64,000 nt of DNA from an uncultured Flavobacteriaceae bacterium (GTDB lineage: Bacteria > Bacteroidota > Bacteroidia > Flavobacteriales > Flavobacteriaceae). The notes beneath the pieces were generated by a model. It saw nothing but the letters and a program-made list of their open reading frames with translations, was not told the origin of the DNA and did not search any database. The stretch covers positions 124,001 to 188,000 of the forward strand of contig CANNAN010000009.1 of NCBI GenBank assembly GCA_947502635.1, written 5' to 3'. Within the stretch, counting starts at the first letter, position 1; each line of letters begins with the position of its first letter. This document shows positions 24,382-34,681 of the stretch, piece after piece. Made by a program: the position numbers and the translations under genes.

Positions 24382-27300
24382 TTATTTAACAATGATCTTT
24401 TTAGCGGTTTTACGAACGCCATCACTCACTTTTAAAACATACATACCAGATTGTATATTATTTAAATTTACAGGCTCGTTTAAATCACCAGTACCCTCAA
24501 ATACATTTTTATAAATAAATTCACCTCTTACATTAAAAACTTCTATCGTAATATCTCTGGACAAAGCCCCATTTAGCTTAATATTAAATTTTCCATTGTT
24601 ATGGTTTGGATACACAATTAGGTTAGCAAAACCAGACGTCTCGATAGCTTTGGTTGGCACTATTGTAAGTGTGTAATCTTCAACTTCACCTTCAAAACCA
24701 TTTGCAGAAGGAATTGGTTCCTGATTACCAGAAGCTCCAATATATTTGGTAGCAATTCTCATAATCGTATTTCCTAAAACGGCATCAACAGGAATAGTAA
24801 TAGAAAGTGGAGAATTAGTTGTTGCTTCATCTGAAACATTAGTAGTATCACCTAAATCATAGGCTTCACCAGGATCATCAAAACTGGAATTTTGATCCCA
24901 ATCTACCCACACCCTAGTTGCGGTAGTAAAATCTCCTTCCGTATTAACATTTACAGTTAAATCATATGCATCATCCCTGTTAACTTCTGTACTAACAGAT
25001 GTGAAATCAGAATAATCAGAAGGTTTTCCAGAAACCTGATTAATCGTATTGAATTGCACTGAAGTTATTGAACTATCGTATTCAAAATCTGATGACAATA
25101 TACTGATCGTATAATCTTCAACCTCTCCATCAAAACCATTTTCACAAGAAGTTGGCAATCCATCATCCTTATATTTTGTAGAAACCCTCATGATGGTATT
25201 TCCAGAAATAGCACCCATAGGAACAGTAATTGAAAAGGGCGAATTGGTTGTTACCCCATTAGCAACATTGGTAGCATCACCCAAATTATATATTTCACCA
25301 ACATCATCAAAACTGCAATTTTGATTCCAATCTATCCAAACTCTGGTAGCGGTAGTAAAATCACCGTCCGTATTAACATTTACAGTTAAATTGTAAGAAC
25401 TCCCCCTGCTTAAAGCTGTAGTTATTGAAGTATAATCTGAATAACCTGAAGGCTTGGCAGAGGCATTATCAATCGTATTAAATTGAACACGCGTTGTACT
25501 TGTATTATACGACATGTTTGCAATAGAAGTACATAACCCATTGAAAAAAGGAAATGCAACATTCTTATTTTTTGTAATTGATGTTGAAGTCCCCGTTACT
25601 ATTAAATTATAGGCTGCTGACGCAACACCATCTAGATCACTAATAGTCATGGTAACACTTCCTGATGCATCTAAACTTGCAGGAGAGAAAGTTACAGTAG
25701 AACTTCCTGGGTTTCCAGAAGCACTAAAAACAGTGTTCTCTGAGAAGCCATTCGCTGTAACATAATCAAAATGAAATGTTGCCGTAGTCTCCGCACAACC
25801 AACTGGATCTAAAGTTTCCTCAACCATAAAAAAGTCTGGAGTAGTAGAAATAGAAAAGTCAAAGTTAGAAACATCATAAAAAATATTATCAGCAGCCTCA
25901 ATTAATAAGCGTGCTGTAGAGGTATCTGACATTGCTGGAACCGTATAACTAAAAGAACCATCATTAGGAGTATTAGACACTATGGTTGTTGGAAACGTTA
26001 AACCTCCATCTATTGATAATTTTATATTTACATCCTGGCAATTTATAGTCCCATTGGTTGTTTCCCCTACTTCCCATTCAATAACTTGTGTAGATCCCTG
26101 TGACCAAAAAACAGGGTTAGTCATAGTAAAAGGCGTTACATCTTCAACTATAACTTGCATGGTATCATAACTACTTTGTCCTCCTATAAAAGATGCAGGA
26201 GACCTGTCTCTAACAGTTAAAGCCCAATTTAAAGACCTTGCTACAGTTGAAACTGTTTCCCAATCACTACCCAATGTAGGATTAGTTTGCACAGTATTAC
26301 CTGCAATAACACTACTGAGTTTAGGAATATATCTATTGGGAGAATTAGAAGGAGGTAACGATCTATTGATAGAGCCAGAAGCCAATTCTGGACCAAAATT
26401 TAAATAATTAGTAATCCCACTGTCAATTTGTTCCCAACAATAAGTTAGGTTATCTCCGCCATCCGAATCTGTAGCAGCTCCTCTTAAAACATAAGCGGTT
26501 CCTTTGGGTATATTATAATTATTTCCTGCATTGGCACTTGGTGGATTATTTGAGATAACCTCTGTTGTTTGGCAACTTTTAGTACTCAGGTTGTCTAAAA
26601 TCTGTTTAATACTATGGTAGTGAAAATAGTCATCACCATTTAACTCTACGTTATCAGCATCTTGAATACCAGCATAGGCCATTACAGTTGTACCGCTTCC
26701 TGGTTCAGAATTAACACCTGTTCCCTCACTATCAAAAGCCCATGTATGATTAGCGCCCATTTGATGACCAATTTCATGAGCTACAAAATCTATATCGAAA
26801 GTATCTGTTTCAGGAATACCATTCGATGGCGATGTATAACCACTCCCCTTACCATGAGATGACCCGCTAGTAGGATTTTCGCAAACACATCCAATACAAC
26901 CTGCATTTCCACCACCGCCAGTAGCTCCAAAAAGATGACCTATATCATAAGCAGCATTCCCAATAACACTCGTTAGGTTATTTTGAAGTTGTAAACTCCA
27001 GCCATTCGTATTATTAAAGTTATCACTATCGGTACCAACACTTGCATCAGAATACGGATCTGTAGCGGCATCAGTATATATCAATTGAGTGGCATCTATA
27101 AGCTCAAAAGTCACAGCCATATCTGTCTCAAAAATTTCATTAACCCTATTTAATGTTGTATTTATTGCCGCAAGTGCATCTGCAACAGCATCACCATTTC
27201 CTGTATTATTATCATCATGATAAGCCGTATATTCTGATGTCGTAGAAACGGCTATTCTAAATTTCTGTAAGGTTTGATCATTTGCTCCACCCTCATTAAC

Positions 27301-27882
27301 TTTTGCTGTCTGGCTAGTTTTGTTAAATGATTTATTTAATTTATCTAAAGTTTTACACTCAAGTTTGTCAACTAAACCACTTTTAGACTCCTTATTATAT
27401 ACAACATATTTACTAGAACCTTTTGTTAAAGGCTGCATAAACACTGTCGATTTATCGCTATAGGAAATCATAGTTTGTACTCCTTGAGGAGACATACTCA
27501 TGCGCAAACGTGTTCCAGAATTATCGGTACTAATACCTACGTACGATTTAATATTAGGATATTTAGAAGCAAGTTCTGGTGAAAAAACTGGGGCTTCATA
27601 AACTTTAAAGGTTTCCATTCGACCATTAATTCCAGGGACAGAAATAATAGAATTTCCTATTTTGCCTTTAACATTTCTTAAACTTATTGAAACTGTGTGC
27701 TTTTTAAACGAATCCATATCAAGTTCAAACAGGTGAACTTTATTTTTGTTTAAATGAAATTTAGATAAATTATCAGAATTTTTTAAATTTTCAACCTGTT
27801 TCCATGAAGAATTTTGTGCAATAGCTGAAAATACAAACAAAAGCATTGTTATTGATAAAACATAATGTAGTTTTGTTTTCAT
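24382..27882 (-). CDS. Secreted reprolysin-type metalloprotease, T9SS-sorted
   Basis: A 1166-residue secreted protease. Order: signal peptide (LFVFSAIAQ), propeptide-like region (to about 200), M12B/reprolysin catalytic domain with zinc motif DFVAHEIGHQMGANHTW near residue 367, Ig-like/PKD-type domains, and two GEVED domains. The two GEVED copies are about 130 residues long and near-identical in plan (each with TATRVW[IV]DW[ND]QN, then GNTIMR[IV], then GEVEDYT[IL]). A T9SS type A sorting domain (VYPNHNNGKFNIKLN to KIIVK) ends the protein. It would act outside the cell in protein degradation. It stands alone, facing ribF divergently. Confidence 0.92.
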   Translation of the reverse strand: MKTKLHYVLSITMLLFVFSAIAQNSSWKQVENLKNSDNLSKFHLNKNKVHLFELDMDSFKKHTVSISLRNVKGKIGNSIISVPGINGRMETFKVYEAPVFSPELASKYPNIKSYVGISTDNSGTRLRMSMSPQGVQTMISYSDKSTVFMQPLTKGSSKYVVYNKESKSGLVDKLECKTLDKLNKSFNKTSQTAKVNEGGANDQTLQKFRIAVSTTSEYTAYHDDNNTGNGDAVADALAAINTTLNRVNEIFETDMAVTFELIDATQLIYTDAATDPYSDASVGTDSDNFNNTNGWSLQLQNNLTSVIGNAAYDIGHLFGATGGGGNAGCIGCVCENPTSGSSHGKGSGYTSPSNGIPETDTFDIDFVAHEIGHQMGANHTWAFDSEGTGVNSEPGSGTTVMAYAGIQDADNVELNGDDYFHYHSIKQILDNLSTKSCQTTEVISNNPPSANAGNNYNIPKGTAYVLRGAATDSDGGDNLTYCWEQIDSGITNYLNFGPELASGSINRSLPPSNSPNRYIPKLSSVIAGNTVQTNPTLGSDWETVSTVARSLNWALTVRDRSPASFIGGQSSYDTMQVIVEDVTPFTMTNPVFWSQGSTQVIEWEVGETTNGTINCQDVNIKLSIDGGLTFPTTIVSNTPNDGSFSYTVPAMSDTSTARLLIEAADNIFYDVSNFDFSISTTPDFFMVEETLDPVGCAETTATFHFDYVTANGFSENTVFSASGNPGSSTVTFSPASLDASGSVTMTISDLDGVASAAYNLIVTGTSTSITKNKNVAFPFFNGLCTSIANMSYNTSTTRVQFNTIDNASAKPSGYSDYTSITTALSRGSSYNLTVNVNTDGDFTTATRVWIDWNQNCSFDDVGEIYNLGDATNVANGVTTNSPFSITVPMGAISGNTIMRVSTKYKDDGLPTSCENGFDGEVEDYTISILSSDFEYDSSITSVQFNTINQVSGKPSDYSDFTSVSTEVNRDDAYDLTVNVNTEGDFTTATRVWVDWDQNSSFDDPGEAYDLGDTTNVSDEATTNSPLSITIPVDAVLGNTIMRIATKYIGASGNQEPIPSANGFEGEVEDYTLTIVPTKAIETSGFANLIVYPNHNNGKFNIKLNGALSRDITIEVFNVRGEFIYKNVFEGTGDLNEPVNLNNIQSGMYVLKVSDGVRKTAKKIIVK

Positions 27883-27966
27883 AAAAAATATTTAGGGCGT
27901 TTTTAATTAGGCAATCTATAAACAAATCTAACTTTTTTAGGCGGAATTAGCAATTTAACTTGTTAA

Positions 27967-28902
27967 ATGAGTAAGGTAAAAGACATCGAAACTTATAAAT
28001 CTTTAGAAGACACAGTAGTTACAATTGGTACTTTTGATGGCGTTCATATTGGGCATCAAAAAATAGTTAAGCGTTTAATTTCTACTGGAAAAACAGATGG
28101 TTTAAAATCTGTAATTCTAACTTTTTTTCCACATCCGCGGATGGTTTTACAGAAAGACTTCAATATAAAGTTAATAAATACTATTGACGAACGACGCGAT
28201 ATTTTATATGGCCTTGGTTTAGATTACTTGCTTATCAAAGAATTTACTAAAGAATTTTCACGGCTTACAGCTGAAGATTTTGTAAAACAAATTCTAGTTG
28301 ATAAACTCAATGCGAAAAAGGTTATTATTGGTTACGACCATAGATTTGGAAGAAACAGAAATGCCAATATCGATGATTTAAAAAAGTTTGGAGAAACTTA
28401 CGGGTTTGAAGTTGAAGAAATATCGGCACAAGATATAGATGACGTAGCAGTAAGTTCTACTAAAATTAGAAAGGCCTTAAAAGAAGGCGATATTACAAAA
28501 ACTAATGCTTTTTTAGGCTATAACTTCGCCATAACAGGAACAGTAACCAAAGGAAAAGAATTAGGAAGGCAATTAAATTTTCCAACAGCCAATATTAAAG
28601 TAGAAGAAACTTATAAATTAATACCAAAACACGGATCTTATATTGTAAAAGCCATCATTAATAAAACATTGGTTTATGGTATGATGAATATAGGTTTAAA
28701 TCCAACTGTTAATGGCAAAAAGGAAACGATCGAGGTTCATTTTTTCAATTTTGATAGTGATATTTATGGTGAGCACATTCAAATTGAATTGTTAAATCGT
28801 ATTCGTGATGAAGAAAAGTTTGAATCTGTTGAAGCCTTAAAAATTCAATTAAAAAAAGACAAACAAACGGCACTTACATACATAGCAATGCATCATGCTT
28901 AA
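27967..28902 (+). CDS. ribF: Bifunctional riboflavin kinase / FAD synthetase
   Basis: A 311-residue enzyme making FMN from riboflavin and then FAD. The N-terminal nucleotidyltransferase domain has TIGTFDGVHIGHQKIV, LTFFPHPRMVL and the SSTKIRKALKEGD signature. The C-terminal flavokinase domain has GRQLNFPTANI, YGMMNIGLNPTVNGKKETIEVH and the final IQLKKDK segment. The gene overlaps the next (HTTM protein) by 8 bp, suggesting coupling. Confidence 0.96.
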   Translation: MSKVKDIETYKSLEDTVVTIGTFDGVHIGHQKIVKRLISTGKTDGLKSVILTFFPHPRMVLQKDFNIKLINTIDERRDILYGLGLDYLLIKEFTKEFSRLTAEDFVKQILVDKLNAKKVIIGYDHRFGRNRNANIDDLKKFGETYGFEVEEISAQDIDDVAVSSTKIRKALKEGDITKTNAFLGYNFAITGTVTKGKELGRQLNFPTANIKVEETYKLIPKHGSYIVKAIINKTLVYGMMNIGLNPTVNGKKETIEVHFFNFDSDIYGEHIQIELLNRIRDEEKFESVEALKIQLKKDKQTALTYIAMHHA

Positions 28903-30211
28903 TAAATGGTTATTTAAAAATATTGATAATTCCGCTTTAATAGTCTTCCGAATTATTTTTGGACTCCTTTGTTTTTTAGAATCGATTGGTGCTATTTTTA
29001 CAGGCTGGGTAAAGAAAACACTTGTAGAACCCCAATTTACCTTTTCTTTTATTGGCTTTGAATGGCTACAACCACTTCCAGGTAATGGCATGTATTATTA
29101 CTATGTTATTATGGGCATATTTGCATTACTTATCATGGTAGGTTATAAATACAGGTTAGGTGTTATATGTTTTGCAATTATGTGGACTGCTACTTATTTA
29201 ATGCAGAAATCGTCTTATAATAACCATTATTATTTATTAATGCTTTTAAGTAGTATCATGGTGTTTCTTCCAGCACATAAATACGCTTCTATTGATGTTA
29301 AATTAAATCCTAAACTAAAAAGTTTTTCTATGCCTCGTTGGTGTCGTTTGGTTATTATATTACAGCTTTTTATTGTCTACACCTATGCATCAATAGCAAA
29401 GCTATATCCCGATTGGTTAGATACCAGTGTTATAGAAATACTTATGAAAGGCAAGGCGCGTTATATTTTAGTGGGTGACGTGCTTCAGCAAAAATGGCTA
29501 CACTATATTTTAGCTTATGGAGGTATTATATTCGACGGCTTAATTGTTCCATTATTATTATTCAAACCAACAAGAAAATATGCTTTTATAGCATCTATTT
29601 TCTTTCACTTATTCAACTCATTCATTTTTCAAATAGGCATTTTTCCATATTTATCATTAGCATTTACTCTATTCTTTTTTGAACCTAAAACTATTCAAAA
29701 GTTATTTTTAAAAAAGAAGCCTTTTTATAATTCAGATGAGCTTGTAATTCCAAAGCTTAAAACACCGTTATTGGCGCTGTTTTCTATTTATTTTTTAGTG
29801 CAAATAGGATTACCACTAAGACATCATTTTTTTGAAGATAATGTGCTTTGGACAGAAGAAGGTCATAGACTTTCGTGGCGTATGATGCTTAGATCTAAAA
29901 GTGGCATAACAAGCTATAGAATAGAAAATAAAGATTCGGGGAAAAGTATGGTTATTAATTTGGACGACTATTTAACCTCTAAGCAAAAACGTACTGCAAG
30001 CACAAAACCAGATATTATTTGGCAGTTTTCGCAGCATTTAAAAGAAAAGTTTCAAAATGAAGGTCAGAACATAGCAGTTTATGTTGATAGTAAAATAAGT
30101 ATCAATGGAAAATCTTATAAAACATTAATAAACCCAGAAGTAGATTTGGCAAATGTTACATGGAGCTCCTTCAAACATAGCAATTGGATTTTACCCTTAA
30201 AAGAGGATTGA
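28895..30211 (+). CDS. HTTM-domain membrane protein
   Basis: A 438-residue integral membrane protein of the horizontally transferred transmembrane (HTTM) type, related to the N-terminal part of vitamin K-dependent gamma-carboxylase. Features: NSALIVFRIIFGLLCFLES at the start, YLMQKSSYNNHYYLLMLLS, YASIAKLYPDWLD, and a soluble C-terminal domain with WTEEGHRLSWRMMLRSKSG. It has at least eight hydrophobic segments. In flavobacteria this gene is frequently found near ribF or serS. The substrate is unknown; carboxylation of Glu is not established for bacterial members. Confidence 0.88.
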   Translation: MLNKWLFKNIDNSALIVFRIIFGLLCFLESIGAIFTGWVKKTLVEPQFTFSFIGFEWLQPLPGNGMYYYYVIMGIFALLIMVGYKYRLGVICFAIMWTATYLMQKSSYNNHYYLLMLLSSIMVFLPAHKYASIDVKLNPKLKSFSMPRWCRLVIILQLFIVYTYASIAKLYPDWLDTSVIEILMKGKARYILVGDVLQQKWLHYILAYGGIIFDGLIVPLLLFKPTRKYAFIASIFFHLFNSFIFQIGIFPYLSLAFTLFFFEPKTIQKLFLKKKPFYNSDELVIPKLKTPLLALFSIYFLVQIGLPLRHHFFEDNVLWTEEGHRLSWRMMLRSKSGITSYRIENKDSGKSMVINLDDYLTSKQKRTASTKPDIIWQFSQHLKEKFQNEGQNIAVYVDSKISINGKSYKTLINPEVDLANVTWSSFKHSNWILPLKED

Positions 30212-30255
30212 ATTTCTTCGCAATTCCCTAAATTTGTCGCTTAAATTTTCAAGAT

Positions 30256-31527
30256 ATGTTACAAGTCCCGTTTATTAGAGAAAATAAAGAGTTAGTCATT
30301 GAACGCTTAGCAAAAAGAAATATAGATGCTACTCAAATGATCAATGATGTTATCTCCTTTGATGAAGATAGAAGACGTATTCAAACAGAACTAGATAACA
30401 CTTTAGCAGAATCTAATTCATTATCTAAAGAAATAGGGAACTTGTTCAAATCTGGAGAAGCTCAAAAGGCCAATCTTTTAAAAGAAAGAACAGTCCAGTT
30501 AAAAGAAACTTCAAAAGAACTTGCAGAAGCTCTTAATAATAAGTCTAATGAGTTAAACGAACTCCTTTATAAAATTCCAAACGTACCCAATAAGCTTGTG
30601 CCTTCTGGTAATTCTGATTTGGATAACGAAGAGATATTTAAAGAAGGAGAGATTCCTGTTTTACATGAAAATGCTTTACCACATTGGGAACTGGCTAAGA
30701 AGTATGATATCATCGATTTTGAACTTGGAAATAAAATCACAGGAGCAGGGTTCCCTGTTTACAAGGGAAAAGGTGCACGATTACAACGTGCATTGATCGC
30801 CTATTTTTTAGATAAAAATACAGCCGCAGGTTATACAGAATACCAATTACCACTCTTAGTAAACGAAGCCTCAGGTTTTGGTACAGGGCAGCTACCAGAT
30901 AAAGAAGGACAAATGTACCACGTTACTGAAGATAATTTATATTTAATACCAACAGCAGAAGTTCCTGGAACCAATATTTTTAGAGATGTGGTTTTAAATG
31001 AAAGCGAACTCCCTATTGGTATTACTGGTTACACACCTTGCTTTCGTCGTGAAGCTGGAAGCTACGGTGCACATGTAAGAGGCTTAAATAGATTACATCA
31101 ATTTGATAAAGTTGAAATATTGCGCGTGGAACATCCAAGTAAATCATACGAGGCTTTGGATGGCATGGTCAATCACGTAAAGACCATTCTTAAAGAATTA
31201 GAATTACCATACAGAATTTTAAGACTGTGCGGTGGGGATTTAGGATTTACCTCAGCGTTAACCTACGATTTCGAATTGTTTTCTACAGCACAAGATAGAT
31301 GGTTAGAAATTTCTTCAGTATCTAATTTTGAGACCTTTCAGGCCAACCGACTAAAACTACGTTTTAAAAATAGTGATGGTAAAAATGAATTAGCGCACAC
31401 GTTAAACGGAAGTTCGTTAGCATTACCTAGAGTACTTGCTGGAATTCTAGAAAATTATCAAACTAAAGACGGTATTGTAATACCAAAAGCACTTCAAGCT
31501 TACACTGGATTTAATATTATTGATTAG
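30256..31527 (+). CDS. serS: Seryl-tRNA synthetase
   Basis: A 423-residue class II synthetase. It has the long N-terminal coiled coil (about residues 30-105) that grips the serine tRNA long arm. The catalytic motifs are GFPVYKGKGARLQRALIAYF, EVPGTNIFRDVV, TPCFRREAGSYGAHVRGLNR (motif 2), and the motif 3 region NGSSLALPRVLAGILENYQ. Length is typical. It follows the HTTM gene by 44 bp on the same strand. Confidence 0.97.
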   Translation: MLQVPFIRENKELVIERLAKRNIDATQMINDVISFDEDRRRIQTELDNTLAESNSLSKEIGNLFKSGEAQKANLLKERTVQLKETSKELAEALNNKSNELNELLYKIPNVPNKLVPSGNSDLDNEEIFKEGEIPVLHENALPHWELAKKYDIIDFELGNKITGAGFPVYKGKGARLQRALIAYFLDKNTAAGYTEYQLPLLVNEASGFGTGQLPDKEGQMYHVTEDNLYLIPTAEVPGTNIFRDVVLNESELPIGITGYTPCFRREAGSYGAHVRGLNRLHQFDKVEILRVEHPSKSYEALDGMVNHVKTILKELELPYRILRLCGGDLGFTSALTYDFELFSTAQDRWLEISSVSNFETFQANRLKLRFKNSDGKNELAHTLNGSSLALPRVLAGILENYQTKDGIVIPKALQAYTGFNIID

Positions 31528-31699
31528 GCCGCACAGGAAAAGGAAATAAAAACCTACAATATCGTAAGTTTTTTGTTTCTAAAATCGACAAAATACACGT
31601 TTCACATGCTGTTTAACGATTATGCATAAATTCTTTTTGTGGTAAGGTATATATTTTAGATGTTAGCTAGACCAAAACCTAACCTAACCATAGCTAACC

Positions 31700-31822
31700 A
31701 TGAAAAATTTAAAACGCATTGTAATATTAATTACATTAATCTTTTTCGCGAGCAAAGTTTTATTTTCAGATTTCGAAATTTCAAAATCTGAGAATAAAGT
31801 TTCAGCAGTCGTGAATAAATAG
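31700..31822 (+). CDS. Putative 40-aa membrane or secreted peptide
   Basis: A short frame: MKNLKRIVILITLIFFASKV followed by a Ser/Glu-rich tail of 20 residues. It has a classical positive N-terminus plus hydrophobic core, like a signal or membrane anchor. The AACC-rich leader directly before the ATG and the terminator at 31919 make a self-contained unit in an otherwise gene-free stretch of 467 bp. No family recognised. Confidence 0.45.
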   Translation: MKNLKRIVILITLIFFASKVLFSDFEISKSENKVSAVVNK

Positions 31823-31918
31823 AAATTTTATTTCATTTATAAAAACTGTCCCCAATCATATATTACATCGTTTTAATATTAACGGTAGTTAATGGAACAT
31901 TTTTTTTGGTTGGTTAGT

Positions 31919-31947
31919 GCCCGAATTTTTATTCGGGCATTTTTTTA
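31919..31947 (+). terminator. Intrinsic terminator before the TPR gene
   Basis: GCCCGAAT-tttt-ATTCGGGC, a perfect 8-bp stem, followed by ATTTTTTT. It ends the small transcription unit at 31700, and is the reason for placing the start of the next gene downstream, at 31995. Confidence 0.9.
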
Positions 31948-31994
31948 TAAAAATATTTACAATATCTACATATTACATTGCTTATATTTACGAT

Positions 31995-33770
31995 ATGAGA
32001 GGCCTTCATATTTTATTCATATTAATAAGTGTAACCGTGTTTTCCCAAAACGATATTCTTGCGAAAGAATATTTTAAAAAGGGAGACTTTCAAAAGGCAT
32101 TGCATGAATACAAAAAGTTATATGCCAATTCACCTTCTAATATTAATTACATCAATCAAATTGTAAGTACCCATCAACAATTAGAACAATATGATGAGGT
32201 TGAAGCATTTCTATTAAAATTAATGGAAAGAATTAATTATCCAGCATTTTTAGTAGAGTTAGGTTATAATTATCAACTTAAAAACGATTTAGAAAATGCT
32301 ACAAACAACTACAATAAAGCCATTGCAAGCATAGATGTTAAAGCCAGCAATGTATTTGCTGTTGCCAGAAGTTTTCAGGGTCACACGCTTTTAAACGAAG
32401 CTGTTATATCTTATGAAAAGGCTATGGTTCTAAATCCAGATTTTAATTTTAACCTACAATTAGCTAAAATATATGGTGAGCAGGGAAACATAGAAAAAAT
32501 GTTTACTAGTTATATTGAATTTGCAGAATTTAACCCACCTAGTTTAAACAACATTAAAAGAGCAATTAGTGAATTTATAAGCGAGGATAGTGCTAACGAA
32601 AACAATATAATTTTTCGTAAAATTTTACTCAAAAAAAATCAAGAAGAACCTAACTTACTTTGGAATGACATGTTAAGTTGGCTATTCATACAACAAAAAG
32701 ATTTTAATAAAGCATTCACTCAAGAAAAAGCAATTTTTAATAGACAACCAGATAATTTAAGTAAGATTGAAGCGCTAGCATTAATAGCTACGAATGAGAA
32801 TAGAAATGATGTTGCTAAAAATATTTTCGCATACTTAATTGAAACCGCTCAAGACTCAGATACCAAACTAAAGGCACATTATAATTTACTCCGATTAGAG
32901 ACGAAAGAAAGCTTAAAAGAACATTACACTGTTATTAATGCTAAATATTTAGAGTTATTTAAAGAATTTGGAACATTTTCTCAAACCTTAAAATTACAAA
33001 TAGCCTACGCTCATTTTTTAGCATTTTACATGAATGAAACTAATAAAGCAACAGCCTTTTTAGAAGAGACATTAAAATTACCATTAAATAAATTCCAAAA
33101 AGCAGAGGTAAAATTAGAGTTAGGAGACATTCTTATACTACAAGAAAAGTTTAACAAAGCCTTAATTTATTATACACAGATTCAGCGTAATTTAAAAAAC
33201 AGCACGATTTCGCAAGAAGCACGTTACAAAGTAGCAAAAGCAAGTTATTATAAAGGTGATTTTAAGTGGGCAGAATCGCAGCTTAAAATTTTAAAAGCTT
33301 CCACTTCTCAGCTTATTGCCAATGATGCTCTTTATTTAAAATTACTTATTTCTGATAATAAATATGAAGACTCTCTGCAAACTGCTTTAAAGCTTTATGC
33401 AAAAGCAGACCTCCTTGCTTTTCAAAATAGAAATCAAGAATCTATACTATTATTAAATAAGATTTTAGATGAACATAAAACCGAGCCTATAATGGCTCAG
33501 GCATTATATAAACAAGCCCAATTGTTTGAAGTTAAAAAACAGTATGAAAAAGCGGAGGCCAATTACGAGGCCATCATTGCTAATTATAGAGATGGTATTT
33601 TAATAGACGATGCTTATTTTAAGCTGGCCAAGATATACGAAAAACAATTAAACTTACCCGAAAAAGCAAAGGCTCTATACGAGCAAATTATCTTTAACCA
33701 TGCCGATAGTATTTATTTTGTAGATGCCAGAAAACGCTATAGAGCGTTGCGTGGTGACGCTATTAATTAA
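31995..33770 (+). CDS. Secreted tetratricopeptide-repeat protein
   Basis: About 591 residues from the ATG at 31995, which opens a signal peptide (LHILFILISVTVFSQ). An upstream frame start would lie inside the terminator. The mature protein is a series of TPR units, for example AKEYFKKGDFQKALHEYKKL, KAEVKLELGDILILQEKFNK and QALYKQAQLFEVKKQYEKAE, with a YfgC/BamD-like C-terminal set. It probably acts as a periplasmic scaffold. It is followed 5 bp later by a GNAT gene, and a run of closely spaced genes to mgtE suggests one operon. Confidence 0.88.
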   Translation: MRGLHILFILISVTVFSQNDILAKEYFKKGDFQKALHEYKKLYANSPSNINYINQIVSTHQQLEQYDEVEAFLLKLMERINYPAFLVELGYNYQLKNDLENATNNYNKAIASIDVKASNVFAVARSFQGHTLLNEAVISYEKAMVLNPDFNFNLQLAKIYGEQGNIEKMFTSYIEFAEFNPPSLNNIKRAISEFISEDSANENNIIFRKILLKKNQEEPNLLWNDMLSWLFIQQKDFNKAFTQEKAIFNRQPDNLSKIEALALIATNENRNDVAKNIFAYLIETAQDSDTKLKAHYNLLRLETKESLKEHYTVINAKYLELFKEFGTFSQTLKLQIAYAHFLAFYMNETNKATAFLEETLKLPLNKFQKAEVKLELGDILILQEKFNKALIYYTQIQRNLKNSTISQEARYKVAKASYYKGDFKWAESQLKILKASTSQLIANDALYLKLLISDNKYEDSLQTALKLYAKADLLAFQNRNQESILLLNKILDEHKTEPIMAQALYKQAQLFEVKKQYEKAEANYEAIIANYRDGILIDDAYFKLAKIYEKQLNLPEKAKALYEQIIFNHADSIYFVDARKRYRALRGDAIN

Positions 33771-33774
33771 ATTT

Positions 33775-34284
33775 ATGATTGCTGAAACTGATCGGCTTTT
33801 AGTTGAAAAATTCACTTTAAAAGACGCCTCTTTTTTTAAAGAATTAGTAAATACACCACATTGGTTAAAATATATTGGTGATAGAGATATTAAAACAATT
33901 AACGATGCTAAAGCGTATATAAAAAAGACGCATTTAAAAAGTTATGAAACCACTGGGTTTGGATTTTATAAACTTTTGCTAAAAGAAGAAAACAATAAAC
34001 CCATAGGTTCATGTGGATTGGTAAAAAGAGAAGGCTTAGATGATGTAGACATCGGGTTTGCCTTTCTTCCAGAATATGAAGGTAAGGGTTTAGCATACGA
34101 GTCTTCTTCAGCTATTTTAGAAATTGCTAAAGAAGAATTTGGATTAGAAAGAATCGTTGCTATTACATTACCAACAAATTCAAATTCTATCAAATTATTA
34201 GAAAAATTGGGCTTTGCTTATGAAAAAAGAGTAAAACCTTTTGAAGATGGCGAAGAACTCCTGTTATTTGCAAAAACGCTTTAA
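33775..34284 (+). CDS. GNAT-family N-acetyltransferase (RimJ/RimL-like)
   Basis: A 169-residue acetyltransferase. It starts MIAETDRLLVEKFTLKDASF, has the acceptor region KPIGSCGLVKREGLDDVDIGF, the acetyl-CoA motif LPEYEGKGLAYESSSAILE, and C-terminal NSNSIKLLEKLGFAYEKRV. The ATG at 33775 is chosen because it fits the conserved N-terminus; an earlier in-frame codon lies inside the TPR gene. Substrate unknown. Confidence 0.92.
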   Translation: MIAETDRLLVEKFTLKDASFFKELVNTPHWLKYIGDRDIKTINDAKAYIKKTHLKSYETTGFGFYKLLLKEENNKPIGSCGLVKREGLDDVDIGFAFLPEYEGKGLAYESSSAILEIAKEEFGLERIVAITLPTNSNSIKLLEKLGFAYEKRVKPFEDGEELLLFAKTL

Positions 34285-34285
34285 A

Positions 34286-34609
34286 ATGATAATTTACAAC
34301 GTAACAGCAAACATAGAAGAAAGTATTCATGATGAATGGTTAACATGGATAAAAGAACATATTCCGCAAGTACTTGCAACAGGCAAATTTGAAAAAGCCA
34401 CATTAACTAAAGTTTTAATAGAAGAAGATATGGGTGGCGTGACCTATTCTATTCAATATCGATCCTATTCGCGTGAAGCCTTAGATGCCTATTATAAAGA
34501 AGATGCCGAAAAATTAAGAGCAGATGGCATGAAAAAATTTGCAGATAAGATGTTAGCCTTCAGAACAGAATTACAAATTATAGACGAGTACTCCGTAGAA
34601 TTTAAATAA
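34286..34609 (+). CDS. DUF4286 family protein
   Basis: A 107-residue small protein: MIIYNVTANIEESIHDEWL, GGVTYSIQYRS, and LRADGMKKFADKMLAFRTEL. This matches DUF4286, a ferredoxin-like-fold family widespread in Bacteroidota and usually next to rsmA, as here. The ATG at 34286 is right after the GNAT stop. Function unknown. Confidence 0.88.
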   Translation: MIIYNVTANIEESIHDEWLTWIKEHIPQVLATGKFEKATLTKVLIEEDMGGVTYSIQYRSYSREALDAYYKEDAEKLRADGMKKFADKMLAFRTELQIIDEYSVEFK

Positions 34610-34614
34610 CTTTT

Positions 34615-34639
34615 GTCATTCCTGCGAAGTCAGGAATCC
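34615..34639. repeat. Dispersed flavobacterial palindrome
   Basis: ATTCCTG-cgaagt-CAGGAAT with flanking GTC and CC. Palindromes of this wording are common between genes in flavobacteria. It marks 34615-34639 as intergenic and so argues for the downstream start of rsmA. Confidence 0.6.
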
Positions 34640-34681
34640 ATTTATATAACTTACTTTTGTATTCAAAACATTCGTGAATTC

